A stretch of 45,641 nucleotides of DNA from JARRNJ01 sp037385045 (GCA_037385045.1 JARRNJ010000008.1:1-45641); one strand, 5' to 3'. Counted from the stretch's first letter, positions 1 through 7,708 are shown. A program made the numbers and translations. Notes: generated from the sequence alone by a model not told the origin.

Positions 1-833
1 AATTGCCGATTCGCGTAGACGGCATACAGTGAAAATTCGTCGGTCTCCCAGTCTTTGAGAATATGGACCAGGCGCTTTTGCTTGATGTGCTCGGTCACGA
101 GAAAGTCCGGTTCGTAAAGAATGCCCATGCCCGCCAGGGCGGCGTTCACCAGGACCTTTCCTTCGTTGACGTGAAAGTTGCCTTTGACCTGGACGATCTG
201 TTCCACCCCGTCGCGGCAAAAGCGCCATTTGTTCCGGTAGGTCGATGACGAATAGAACAGGCAGTTGTGTTCGAGGAGCTCTTCGGGTGATGTTGGCGTG
301 CCGTGTCTTTTGAGATATTCGGGAGAGGCACAGACCGCGATGTTCACCGGGGCGAGGCGTCGGGCAATGAGCCCCGGCGACAGCTGTTTGGCGACGCGGA
401 TCGCAAGGTCAAATCCTTCATCGACCAGATCGATCATCCGTTCACTGTTGATGAGGTCGACTTCCACATTCGGGTAGCGCTGCAGATAGGCGATAATGGC
501 GCGATCCAGATGACCGATGGCAAAGCCGGTCGCCGTACTGATGCGCAGTATGCCGCGTGGATCCAGTCTCCCTTTCGTCGCTGAATACTCCGCGTCTTCA
601 ATCGACGCGAGGATCTGGACCGCGCGCTGGTAATAGTCCGCGCCTTCCTCGGTGAGTGACTGCTTGCGCGTGGTGCGGTGCAGCAAGCGCACCCCCAGGT
701 GTTGTTCCAGCTGGGCCACGTAGCGGGTGGCCATGCCGCGGGACATGGTGAGCCTGTCGGCCGCGCCGGCAAAGCTGCCGCTGTCCACCACGGCCGTGAA
801 CACCCGCATCGCTGCGACAATATCGATCGCCAT
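1..833 (-). CDS. LysR-family transcriptional regulator (3' end beyond window)
   Basis: The reverse strand reads from an ATG at 833 without a stop to base 1, so about 277 residues are visible and the last 20-30 lie outside the window. Residues 1-60 form the LysR winged helix-turn-helix (MAIDIVAAMRVFTAVVDSGS, then MSRGMATRYVAQLEQHLGVR and LLHRTTRKQSLTEEG). The rest is the periplasmic-binding-protein-like effector domain (FDLAIRVAKQLSPGLIARRL), and the visible end (LVHILKDWETDEFSLYAVY) matches the usual LysR C-terminus. It is divergent from a cupin/GST/sulfotransferase group across a 125-bp gap holding an AT-rich inverted repeat, the usual arrangement for a LysR protein controlling the neighbouring genes and itself. 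The inducer is unknown. The family call is firm; the target set is inference. Confidence 0.93.
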   Translation of the reverse strand, partial: MAIDIVAAMRVFTAVVDSGSFAGAADRLTMSRGMATRYVAQLEQHLGVRLLHRTTRKQSLTEEGADYYQRAVQILASIEDAEYSATKGRLDPRGILRISTATGFAIGHLDRAIIAYLQRYPNVEVDLINSERMIDLVDEGFDLAIRVAKQLSPGLIARRLAPVNIAVCASPEYLKRHGTPTSPEELLEHNCLFYSSSTYRNKWRFCRDGVEQIVQVKGNFHVNEGKVLVNAALAGMGILYEPDFLVTEHIKQKRLVHILKDWETDEFSLYAVYANRQ

Positions 834-846
834 GATTATTCCATAA

Positions 847-886
847 TAGTAAATAGTTAATTCAATTCTGGATCATTTATTTACTA
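847..886. promoter_or_regulatory. Inverted repeat in the divergent LysR/cupin promoter region
   Basis: TAGTAAATA at 847-855 is repeated as its exact reverse complement TATTTACTA at 878-886, with a 22-bp AT-rich spacer. It lies between the LysR start (833) and the cupin remnant start (959) and is much more AT-rich than its surroundings. LysR regulators usually bind such dyads in divergent intergenic regions. The repeat is observed; its role as an operator is inference. Confidence 0.5.
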
Positions 887-958
887 ATTCGCAAATGCTT
901 TGATTACGCCTTACACCGTCGTTCGCTGTGGTAAGCAACCTGGCCCGGGAGAGGAAAA

Positions 959-1313
959 ATGCCGGCAAAAGCCTTCGTCATGACCCAGCAGGAGTATGTC
1001 CGTCCCTACGAGGTCCTGGGGATGCACATCACCGTGCTGGTTTCCGGCGAAAAAACGGGTAGTTATGAGCTGGTCCGACAGACCGGACCGGAAGGCAGCG
1101 GCCTGCCCCCGCATCGCCATCCCTGGGATGAGTCCAATTACGTCATCAAGGGTGACGTGGAATTCGGCCTCGGGGAGGAAATCACCTGGGGAACAGCGGC
1201 CCGGTGCCGCGAGGCTGTTCGCCGCCCTGGACCGCGAACTGCCCCCCGGCGAGGCCGGTCCCGCGACCCTCATCGAAATCGGTGCCCGCTACGGGCTCAC
1301 CGTTGTCGGCTGA
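959..1313 (+). pseudogene. Cupin-domain protein broken by internal deletion and frameshift
   Basis: From ATG 959 the first ~78 residues look like a small cupin: TGPEGSGLPPHRHPWDESNY carries the metal-binding HRH of cupin motif 1, followed by VIKGDVEFGLGEEITW. The reading frame then turns into arginine-rich nonsense. A different frame, from about 1205 to a stop at 1313, encodes a typical C-terminal tail of the same family (ARLFAALDRELPPGE, then IEIGARYGLTVVG). The second cupin motif (G-x5-P-x-G-x2-H-x3-N), expected between these halves, is absent, so a segment of roughly 30-50 codons plus the frame has been lost. An AGAGGAAAA ribosome site precedes the ATG. It is the first gene after the divergent LysR promoter. 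A sequencing error alone would not explain the missing motif. Confidence 0.75.
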
Positions 1314-1353
1314 ATCCGAAAATTCGCAACAACTGCCATAAGGAAAACATGCC

Positions 1354-2043
1354 ATGAAGCTCTGTTACCATCCCGCCTCGACGACTTCACGGCCTATTCT
1401 GCAGTTTTGTGTCGATGCCGGGATCGACTACGACCCCGTAGTGGTCGACCTCATGACCGGCGAGCACGTCAGGGAACCCTATGCTTCGTTCAATCCCAAT
1501 TGCATGGTGCCGGCCGTCGATGACGACGGCTTCGTGCTCACGGAGAGTTCCGCGATCCTCAAATATCTGGCCGAAAAACACCGGTCGCCGGCCTATCCCA
1601 CGGACCTCAAACAGCGCGCCCGGGTCAACGAGATGATGGACTGGTTCAACGCGAACCTCTATCGCGAATACGGTTATCATCCGGTCTATCCGCAGATCCT
1701 CCCCCATCATGCCCGCCAGACGGATGTCGTGAATCAAGCTACTATCGAGTGGGGCAGGGCGCAGGCCTGCACGATGCTGCAAATCCTCAATGATCATTAT
1801 CTGGGACAGGGCAAGCCTTACCTGTGCAGCGACACTTTGACGATTGCCGATTATTTTGCGGCGGCCCTGCTCACCGTCGGCGAATTGATCGGCAACGAAT
1901 TTTCCGGCTACCCCAATATCGAACGCTGGTTGCAGTCGATGAAGGAGATGCCGTCCTGGTCTGCGGTCAATGAAGTCCATAACGGCTTTGCCGCCAGTCT
2001 CAAAGGGAAATCCTTCGTGACCCTGGCACGAGCCGCACAATAA
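1354..2043 (+). CDS. Glutathione S-transferase family protein
   Basis: A 229-residue cytosolic GST. The N-terminal thioredoxin-like domain (1-80) starts MKLCYHPASTTSRPILQFCV and carries the glutathione-binding signature VPAVDDDGFVLTESSAILKY, with the cis-Pro of VPAV and the E-S pair of TESSAI. The helical C-terminal domain includes TIADYFAAALL, the N-capping-box region of GSTs. The N-terminus suggests a theta-like class with a Ser/Thr catalytic residue, but the class is not certain. An AAGGAAAA site precedes ATG 1354. It lies 40 bp after the broken cupin gene and 43 bp before the sulfotransferase, so the group is probably co-transcribed from the LysR-controlled promoter. The substrate is unknown; conjugation or removal of an electrophile is likely. 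Confidence 0.9.
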   Translation: MKLCYHPASTTSRPILQFCVDAGIDYDPVVVDLMTGEHVREPYASFNPNCMVPAVDDDGFVLTESSAILKYLAEKHRSPAYPTDLKQRARVNEMMDWFNANLYREYGYHPVYPQILPHHARQTDVVNQATIEWGRAQACTMLQILNDHYLGQGKPYLCSDTLTIADYFAAALLTVGELIGNEFSGYPNIERWLQSMKEMPSWSAVNEVHNGFAASLKGKSFVTLARAAQ

Positions 2044-2086
2044 GACTCGCCGCATACCCAACGCACGCGAAACAAGGAGAGCCATC

Positions 2087-2710
2087 ATGTCCATGCACGT
2101 TATCGGGGCCGGTGTCGGGCGCACCGGCACCTACTCGTTGAAGCTCGCCATCAATCAGCTGGGTTTCGGCCCCTGCCACCACATGGAGGAAGTGCTGTTT
2201 AACATGCCGACGCAGGTGCCCGCGTGGTCGGCGGCGGTGGCAGGACAACCCGAGTGGCAATCGGTTTACGACGGTTACAACAGCGCGGTGGATTGGCCGA
2301 CCGCGGGTTTCTTTCGTGAATTACACCAGGCCTATCCGGGCGCGAAATTCATTTTGACCGATCGCAGCCCGGAAAGTTGGGCAGACAGCTTTGGTGAAAC
2401 CATCTACAAACTGCTGGCAGGCCGAGATCAGGCGCCGCCGGAAATGCGTGATTGGCTCGAGATGGCCACCGGGGTCGTCAACAAAACCGGTTTCCCGGCG
2501 GGCCTCGACCGGGACGGACTGATCAAAGCATTCAACGCACATAATGACGCGGTCAAGAACACGATCCCGGCCCAACAACTGCTCGTATATCAGGTCAAGG
2601 ACGGCTGGGAGCCGCTCTGTGAATTCCTGGGCAAGCCGGTGCCCGCCGACCCGTTTCCGCGCACCAATGATCGTGCGGAATTCTGGGACCGCGTAGCAGG
2701 CAAAATGTGA
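2087..2710 (+). CDS. Sulfotransferase-family protein (Sulfotransfer_4-like)
   Basis: A 207-residue protein with a PAPS-type P-loop at the N-terminus (MHVIGAGVGRTGTYSLKLAI), followed by LGFGPCHHMEEVL and AVDWPTAGFFRELHQAYPGA. FILTDRSPESWADSF supplies the Arg and Ser that contact the 3'-phosphate in this fold. This pattern is typical of the bacterial and eukaryotic family often labelled NAD-dependent epimerase-like sulfotransferase. The start at 2087 has a good AAGGAGAG site. It is the last gene of the GST group. Transfer of a sulfuryl group from PAPS to an unknown acceptor is the family role; the acceptor cannot be inferred. Length is in the normal range. Confidence 0.85.
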   Translation: MSMHVIGAGVGRTGTYSLKLAINQLGFGPCHHMEEVLFNMPTQVPAWSAAVAGQPEWQSVYDGYNSAVDWPTAGFFRELHQAYPGAKFILTDRSPESWADSFGETIYKLLAGRDQAPPEMRDWLEMATGVVNKTGFPAGLDRDGLIKAFNAHNDAVKNTIPAQQLLVYQVKDGWEPLCEFLGKPVPADPFPRTNDRAEFWDRVAGKM

Positions 2711-2840
2711 CAATGCTGAAGAATTGGCGATCAATCCGGACAGACCGAGGTTTCCGGCCGGCGTCGTGTCGCGGTGCATCGGCGTTGCCATAGCAATGCC
2801 CCTGCAGGTCCCGGCCACGCCGCAACGAACTCCGTCGAGA

Positions 2841-2892
2841 CCCGCTCCACCGGAGCGGGAGTGACGGGGTCGGACCCACGCAACCCACGCAA
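2841..2892. repeat. Hairpin, RAYT-side inverted repeat and 9-bp tandem repeat
   Basis: Three adjacent elements lie upstream of the transposase. A perfect 8-bp stem, CCCGCTCC/GGAGCGGG (2841-2848 and 2852-2859), has a 3-nt loop. CGGGGTCGGACC at 2865-2876 recurs inverted downstream of the transposase at 3797-3808. CCCACGCAA is repeated in tandem at 2875-2883 and 2884-2892. Together they look like the left boundary of a REP/RAYT unit. The element boundaries are not defined by any visible target-site duplication. Confidence 0.6.
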
Positions 2893-2990
2893 CCCATGGA
2901 AAGATAAAAGAGTTATGGCATCATAGGGCGCGGAATCGGGTTCAAAGCGTCCAGTTCAGGGGCGAAAATAAGCTTCAAGGAAGAAGTCTC

Positions 2991-3797
2991 ATGCCAAGGG
3001 CGAACAGGTATTTCCTGCCGAACTACGTTTGGCACATCACGCATCGCTGTCATAAGAAAGAGTTTCTGCTCAAGTTCGCGCGCGACCGCCGCCGTTGGCG
3101 TGCGTGGTTGTTCGAGGCCAAGAAACGCTACGGGCTTTGTGTCTTGAACTATATCGTGACGTCGAATCATATCCATCTGTTGGTCCGCGACCGTGGACGG
3201 GGCGAGATCGCCAAGAGCATGCAGTTGGTGGCGGGACGTACGGCGCAGGAGTACAACCAGCGCAAGTCGAGAAGAGGGGCATACTGGGAGGATCGCTACC
3301 ACGCCACGGCGGTCGACTCCGAGGAGTACTTGGCCCGCTGCATGACCTACATCGACATGAACATGGTGCGTGCGGGGGCGGTGGAACATCCCGCACAGTG
3401 GGCGCTGTCCGGATACCGCGAGATTCAGGCCCCGCCCAAGCGGTATGCGGTGATTGACCATTCGGCCCTGCAAGACTTGCTTGGGTTCAGGGACTTCGGC
3501 CAGCTGCAACGCGCTTGTGGGGAGTGGGTTGATGCTGCATTGCGCTGCGAACGCCAGACACGGGAGAGTGTCTGGTCAGAGAGTCTTGCGGTGGGGCGCC
3601 GGGAGTTCGTCGAGCAAGTGAAGGCGGAACTGGCGGTTCGCGGGCGGTACCGTACGCCGACTGAGGCGGAGGATCTGTATGCGCTCAAAGAGCCTGCCGC
3701 CGACTATGCGATGGAGTCTAGCGACGAAATGGCCCGGCTAAGCGGCAATAACACAATTGTGTTGGCGTGGAACGCGGTGGATCAGGGGCTTGCATAG
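2991..3797 (+). CDS. REP-associated tyrosine transposase (RAYT, Y1/IS200-like)
   Basis: A 268-residue Y1 single-strand transposase. It opens with MPRANRYFLPNYVWHITHRC and contains the HUH metal-binding motif in VTSNHIHLLV (HIH). TYIDMNMVRAGAVEHP corresponds to the conserved RAYT segment that carries the probable catalytic Tyr. The C-terminal ~120 residues are longer than in IS200 and typical of some RAYT groups. RAYTs are usually single-copy domesticated transposases that act on nearby REP sequences. Here 12-bp inverted repeats flank the gene (2865-2876 and 3797-3808), and the right one begins at the last base of the TAG stop. An AAGGAAGAAG ribosome site precedes the ATG. The gene appears intact. 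Confidence 0.88.
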   Translation: MPRANRYFLPNYVWHITHRCHKKEFLLKFARDRRRWRAWLFEAKKRYGLCVLNYIVTSNHIHLLVRDRGRGEIAKSMQLVAGRTAQEYNQRKSRRGAYWEDRYHATAVDSEEYLARCMTYIDMNMVRAGAVEHPAQWALSGYREIQAPPKRYAVIDHSALQDLLGFRDFGQLQRACGEWVDAALRCERQTRESVWSESLAVGRREFVEQVKAELAVRGRYRTPTEAEDLYALKEPAADYAMESSDEMARLSGNNTIVLAWNAVDQGLA

Positions 3798-3841
3798 GTC
3801 CGACCCCGCTATCGACGTTAGGTCCGACCCCGCTATCGACG
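3796..3841. repeat. Two tandem 22-bp repeats abutting the RAYT stop codon
   Basis: A 22-bp unit beginning AGGTCCGACCCCGCTATCGA occurs at 3796-3817 and again at 3820-3841, separated by TT. The first 12 bases after the A are the inverse of the sequence upstream of the transposase. The stop codon of the transposase is embedded in the first copy. It is probably the right REP-like end recognised by the RAYT. Confidence 0.65.
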
Positions 3842-3907
3842 CTCCACCGCCTTCAAGGTTCTGAAGAGCGTAGCGTTCACCAGCGATTGAGCCGATGCCG
3901 CCCCGGG

Positions 3908-4603
3908 CTAGCGGGGGCTCACGGCCTTCGTGCTGGTGCGCGTGGCGGTAGCGGGGTGCTTCCAACCCAACACGTACGGGTCGAGCACCCAATAGCGATG
4001 GTTGCGTTCGATCAGCGTGATCCTGCGGGCATAGCCGCCCGGATATTTGTTGTTGAGGTAGTTTTGTTCGGCCACTTCGATCTCGTGCGCCGGCAGATTG
4101 ACCGCCGTGACCACCGCAACGTGCCCGGTGCCCAGGTATGCCCGCGCGTAAATGAGCAGGTCCCCGGCCGACGGCGGCCGCGCCGAGCCGTTGGGATGGT
4201 TCTGCAGCGCAATGCTGCCCTTGTCGTCCACGCGCTCGAGATGGTCGATCTTGTTCCAGATATCGGCGGCGACGTCGACGTCGCCAAACACCGCGCCGTC
4301 ATGTCTCAACAGCCACCGGCGGGCGAACTCCACGCACTGCCATTTGATGCCGGTATACACCCCGTTGGTCTTCACCGGTTCCGGATCGACGCACTGTGCG
4401 CTGCAGTTGGAGTAGGCGGGCAGGCCGTCCACCACGCCCAGCACGGCGCCGAACGGAGTGACGCAGCCGGTGCGGCAGGCGGCGGGAAGCTTGCCTGCGG
4501 GGGGTGCCGTTGCCGCCCACGCGTTGGTCTGGCAGAGCAGCAATAGCGCCACCGCCGGCGCACGCAAGCACCGGGCGTCCAGGACGAAGGCAAGGCGTTT
4601 CAT
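3908..4603 (-). CDS. Secreted CHAP-domain amidase, glutathionylspermidine-amidase-like
   Basis: A 231-residue protein with a signal peptide (cleavage near AWA-A, residue ~30) and one CHAP (cysteine-histidine amidohydrolase/peptidase) domain. NGVYTGIKWQCVEFARRW places the nucleophile Cys90 in the W-Q-C-V-E-F-A-R-R-W motif characteristic of the amidase half of glutathionylspermidine synthetase/amidase. GTGHVAVV gives the catalytic His161, and EVAEQNYLN supplies the polar third position. Unlike the cytosolic E. coli enzyme there is no synthetase domain, and export is predicted, so the substrate is more likely a peptidoglycan peptide or a periplasmic amide. It lies 129 bp downstream of, and on the same strand as, the MetF fusion gene, with an orphan repeat between them; co-transcription is possible but not shown. 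Confidence 0.82.
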   Translation of the reverse strand: MKRLAFVLDARCLRAPAVALLLLCQTNAWAATAPPAGKLPAACRTGCVTPFGAVLGVVDGLPAYSNCSAQCVDPEPVKTNGVYTGIKWQCVEFARRWLLRHDGAVFGDVDVAADIWNKIDHLERVDDKGSIALQNHPNGSARPPSAGDLLIYARAYLGTGHVAVVTAVNLPAHEIEVAEQNYLNNKYPGGYARRITLIERNHRYWVLDPYVLGWKHPATATRTSTKAVSPR

Positions 4604-4694
4604 GGCGGGGCGGCCCGGTGGAGTGGCTTCGATCGCGCCAGTCTACCGCTCCATTGAATGGACGTTAAGCCGGGGATGTATCGAAATTGGACCG

Positions 4695-4717
4695 AAAAGG
4701 GGACAGATTTATTTTCT
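4695..4717 (+). repeat. Orphan GGGGACAGATTTATTTTC-type repeat
   Basis: A 23-bp AT-rich segment at 4695-4717 containing GGGGACAGATTTATTTTC stands out from the GC-rich surroundings. From memory, near-identical sequences are scattered in many proteobacterial genomes next to RAYT-type transposases. It differs from the repeats around the transposase at 2991-3797, so it would belong to another family. It sits between the CHAP gene start and the MetF fusion stop. Confidence 0.45.
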
Positions 4718-4732
4718 GAAAGGGGCCCATGC

Positions 4733-7708
4733 TCACCTTGTGCTCGGTGGTCGCTGCCGGGCGGGGGTCGGCGGCTGGGACTCCACTGTGCCGGCGTCGG
4801 CGGGCGGCGACTGCGTTGTCTCGCCGACGGTGGTGGGCCTGCCGGGTGCACCGATCCGGATTCTGGGTCCTTCTCCCCGAAAGTGCGGCGGCCAGGACGA
4901 GGTGTAGCGGATGTCGGCCGGAACCGCCGGCACCAGCCACGCCTCGATCTGCTCCAGCAGCCCGAGTTCCTTGGCGAGCCGGTACTTGTAGCTGTGGATG
5001 CATTCGCGGTCGCGAAACTCGCACAGGTTCTCGCTGGTCCCTCCGCAGGCGCCGTTGGCCAGCCCTTTTGGGCAGGTTTCCGGACAGACGTACTGGGTGG
5101 CGGCCAGGCGGCACATGCCGCAGGTCTCGCAGCCGAACAAGGGTGCCTTGATACCGCGTTCGAGGCGTTCGAGCATGCGGTCGGCGGTAGTGTGGCGCCG
5201 GACCGAACGTACCGTCAGCCCGATGAGACCGGCAAGCGGCCCACGGTTGAACGCCAAGTCGTGTACCTTGTCCATCACCCGGTACTTGGCGCGGGCGCGT
5301 CGGTCCGGCCGGGCGTGGTGAGGATTGATCAGGTACCAGGGCTCACGGGTGGGGCTCGGGTCGGCCTGTCCGCCTTCCGGCAAGCTCATGGCCTCGGCCC
5401 ACGCCTGTTTCCAGACGATCCGGTCCGTGCACAGGTCCTGGACTTCGCGATAGTGCCGTTCCAGCCGCTGGAGCTGTTCGGTGGAGTGCAGCCCGGTGAT
5501 CTGTACGCCCGCGTAACCGAGCAGCCGTACACCGACGATCTGGAGGGCGAGCCTGCGCAGGACGCGAGCTCTACCCCGATCGGCGAGGGTGCGTTCCTCG
5601 GTTTCCAGCAGCGCGAGCAGGGAGTCGGTGATGGTGACGCCGGGCAGCTGGTGATGGCGCATGTAGCGGGCCCGCGCCGCCGTCAACGGCATGACGTTGG
5701 CGATCAGAGGGACGCCGTAGTTGCGGCTGTCGACCCAGTACGCGGCTTCGGCGTACTTGTGGGGATCGTAGCCGATCTGGGTGATGACGAAGTCGGCGCC
5801 TGCAGCGACTTTCTTGCCGAGCTTGAGGTACTGCGCCATCGCATCCTCTTCCCGGTACTTGAAGGGGTTGAGGGCGCAGCCGGCGAGCAGCAGGGGATCA
5901 CGAAGCTTGGCCTCCGCCAGCGCGGCGACCGATTCGAGATACCGTGCCCGTCTGCCCGGAATCGGGTTCTTGACCGCATCCCCGGTGAGGAAGAGCACGT
6001 TGTTGAGTCTGTCCTCCCGCAGGCGCTCCAGCCAGGCGGGCAGTGCGCGAATGTCGCGGCCCTTGCCCGAGAAGTGCACCAGGGGTTGCTTGCCGCTGTG
6101 GTCGAGCAGGTGGGCAGCCGCGGCAACGGGATCGGGGTCGTGGTCGGACACCACACGGTCGGTGACCGAAAACGCCGTGAGCAGGGCGTGCTCGCGCATC
6201 ACGTCTGCGATGCCGCCGAGCTTGTGCAGCTCATCGCGCAGGATCTTGTCCCGCGACGGAATGAATTCGATGGTCCAGAGAAATCGGCGGTCCCGAAGAG
6301 CGGCCCCGAACGCATTGATGCCGGTGGGCTGCAACGTCGGGGCGGACGTGCTGGGTGGTCGCTGTTTTTCCACTCGGCCGGGGCGCGGGCTCTTGTCTCC
6401 CGAGTCGAGCCCGCTCTCGGGCGCGAGCCGTGGCGCGTCGGCAGGGGAGGAAGCGGCTGCTGGTTCGCCCGGCTCGGCGGTCCGCATGTCCTCGTCGTGA
6501 ACGACGCTCCTGGCAGCGGCCTTTAGATCACGAAGCGCGTGCGAGGAGCGAGCATCGCGGCTGCGGGGCAGATCGATGAGCAGGGTCTGGCGGATGCGGC
6601 CGGGCCGCGCTGCCATGATCAACACCCGATCGGCGAGGTAGAGGGCCTCGTCCAGATTCCGGGTTGCGAACAGGACCGTGGTTTCGGCCGGCGCGAACAC
6701 GTCCAGAATTTCGTCGTGAATCGCGCTCCTGGTGGATTCATCAAGCTCGCGGAGCGGGTCGTCCAAGAGAATCACACGAGGGTCATCGAGCAACGCCCGA
6801 GCGATTTCCACCCGGCGGCAGCTGGCTGGAGAAAGCGCGCGGGGATAGCGGTCCTCGACACCGCTGAGACCGAATCGCTCGAGCAGCTCGCGTGCCTTCG
6901 TCAGGGCCGATTCTTCGCTCATACGCCCCTGAGCCACAGAGCCGCGGATCAGGTTCTTGCGAACGCTTGCCCAGGGAGACAGCGTGCGGACGTTGCGGAC
7001 CACCACGCGGTCGGAGCTTGGATGCGGCTTGTATCCCGGTCGATTGATGCACTCTCCGTCGAGATACACGATCCCTTCGGTGAGCGACTCGAAGCCCGCG
7101 ATCGCATTGATCAAGGTGGACTTGCCGCAGCCGGGCGGTCCGACCACGGCGCAGAATTCACCCGGCCTGATCTCGATGGAAACGTCGTCGAGGACGCGCA
7201 TCGCTGTTCCGGGGCGGCCATACACTTTGGTGGCGTTGCGGATGGAGAGCCAGCCGGAGCGCTGGGCGACTGCACGTTCGTGACCGGCGAAGGCGCGGGT
7301 CAGTTGCTGCAGCAGCTCGTGGCCTTCGTGCCCGTGCCGCCGGCAAAGCGACTGCATCCATTGACCCTCGATGGCGAGAACACGGGTTGCTCGTACACAG
7401 CGCGCCGACATGACGCGGTGCGGCGGACCCGGCACCAGGGCAGCGAATCCGAACAACTGACCCGGCGCGGACACTTCACTGGCCACCGGGAACTGTGACT
7501 CCGTTTCCTGGATTTCAGGGTAGCCGATCTTGCCGTCGACCAGTACGTAGACTGCGTCCGCGGGATCTTCCTTCGAATATATGAAGTCGCCCCGTTCGTA
7601 GGAGCGTACCTCGGCGTTGCGGGCCATGGCGCTCAATAGGTTCGCCGGCGCCATGGACAGGAAGGAGCTCAGGCGAATGATTTTGAGCTTGTCCTGGTCG
7701 GTCATCAT
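4733..7708 (-). CDS. Four-domain fusion: cNMP-binding fold, degenerate ABC ATPase, MetF reductase, MTHFR_C
   Basis: A 991-residue protein. Residues 8-140 are a CRP-like cyclic-nucleotide-binding fold, but the phosphate-binding cassette reads FGF where FGE is expected. Residues 153-380 resemble NrtD/SsuB-type ABC ATPases. Walker A is intact (GPPGCGKST, 190-198), but the Q-loop Gln is Arg238, the LSGGQ signature is LSPAS (292-296), the Walker B Glu is Asp317 (LLDDP) and the switch His is Arg350. A Pro/Ser/Ala-rich linker follows (405-470). Residues 475-770 are a MetF TIM barrel (TIEFIPSR, FLTGDAVKN, GCALNP, AGADFVITQIGYDP), which reduces methylene- to methyl-tetrahydrofolate. Residues 820-915 are the MTHFR_C domain, with cysteines in CETCGMC, CPETC, CGG and CEF. 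ATG 7708 is chosen because the first domain begins there; a GTG at 7816 would add 36 featureless residues. The domain calls are strong; the idea that the first two domains are regulatory is inference. Confidence 0.88.
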   Translation of the reverse strand: MMTDQDKLKIIRLSSFLSMAPANLLSAMARNAEVRSYERGDFIYSKEDPADAVYVLVDGKIGYPEIQETESQFPVASEVSAPGQLFGFAALVPGPPHRVMSARCVRATRVLAIEGQWMQSLCRRHGHEGHELLQQLTRAFAGHERAVAQRSGWLSIRNATKVYGRPGTAMRVLDDVSIEIRPGEFCAVVGPPGCGKSTLINAIAGFESLTEGIVYLDGECINRPGYKPHPSSDRVVVRNVRTLSPWASVRKNLIRGSVAQGRMSEESALTKARELLERFGLSGVEDRYPRALSPASCRRVEIARALLDDPRVILLDDPLRELDESTRSAIHDEILDVFAPAETTVLFATRNLDEALYLADRVLIMAARPGRIRQTLLIDLPRSRDARSSHALRDLKAAARSVVHDEDMRTAEPGEPAAASSPADAPRLAPESGLDSGDKSPRPGRVEKQRPPSTSAPTLQPTGINAFGAALRDRRFLWTIEFIPSRDKILRDELHKLGGIADVMREHALLTAFSVTDRVVSDHDPDPVAAAAHLLDHSGKQPLVHFSGKGRDIRALPAWLERLREDRLNNVLFLTGDAVKNPIPGRRARYLESVAALAEAKLRDPLLLAGCALNPFKYREEDAMAQYLKLGKKVAAGADFVITQIGYDPHKYAEAAYWVDSRNYGVPLIANVMPLTAARARYMRHHQLPGVTITDSLLALLETEERTLADRGRARVLRRLALQIVGVRLLGYAGVQITGLHSTEQLQRLERHYREVQDLCTDRIVWKQAWAEAMSLPEGGQADPSPTREPWYLINPHHARPDRRARAKYRVMDKVHDLAFNRGPLAGLIGLTVRSVRRHTTADRMLERLERGIKAPLFGCETCGMCRLAATQYVCPETCPKGLANGACGGTSENLCEFRDRECIHSYKYRLAKELGLLEQIEAWLVPAVPADIRYTSSWPPHFRGEGPRIRIGAPGRPTTVGETTQSPPADAGTVESQPPTPARQRPPSTR

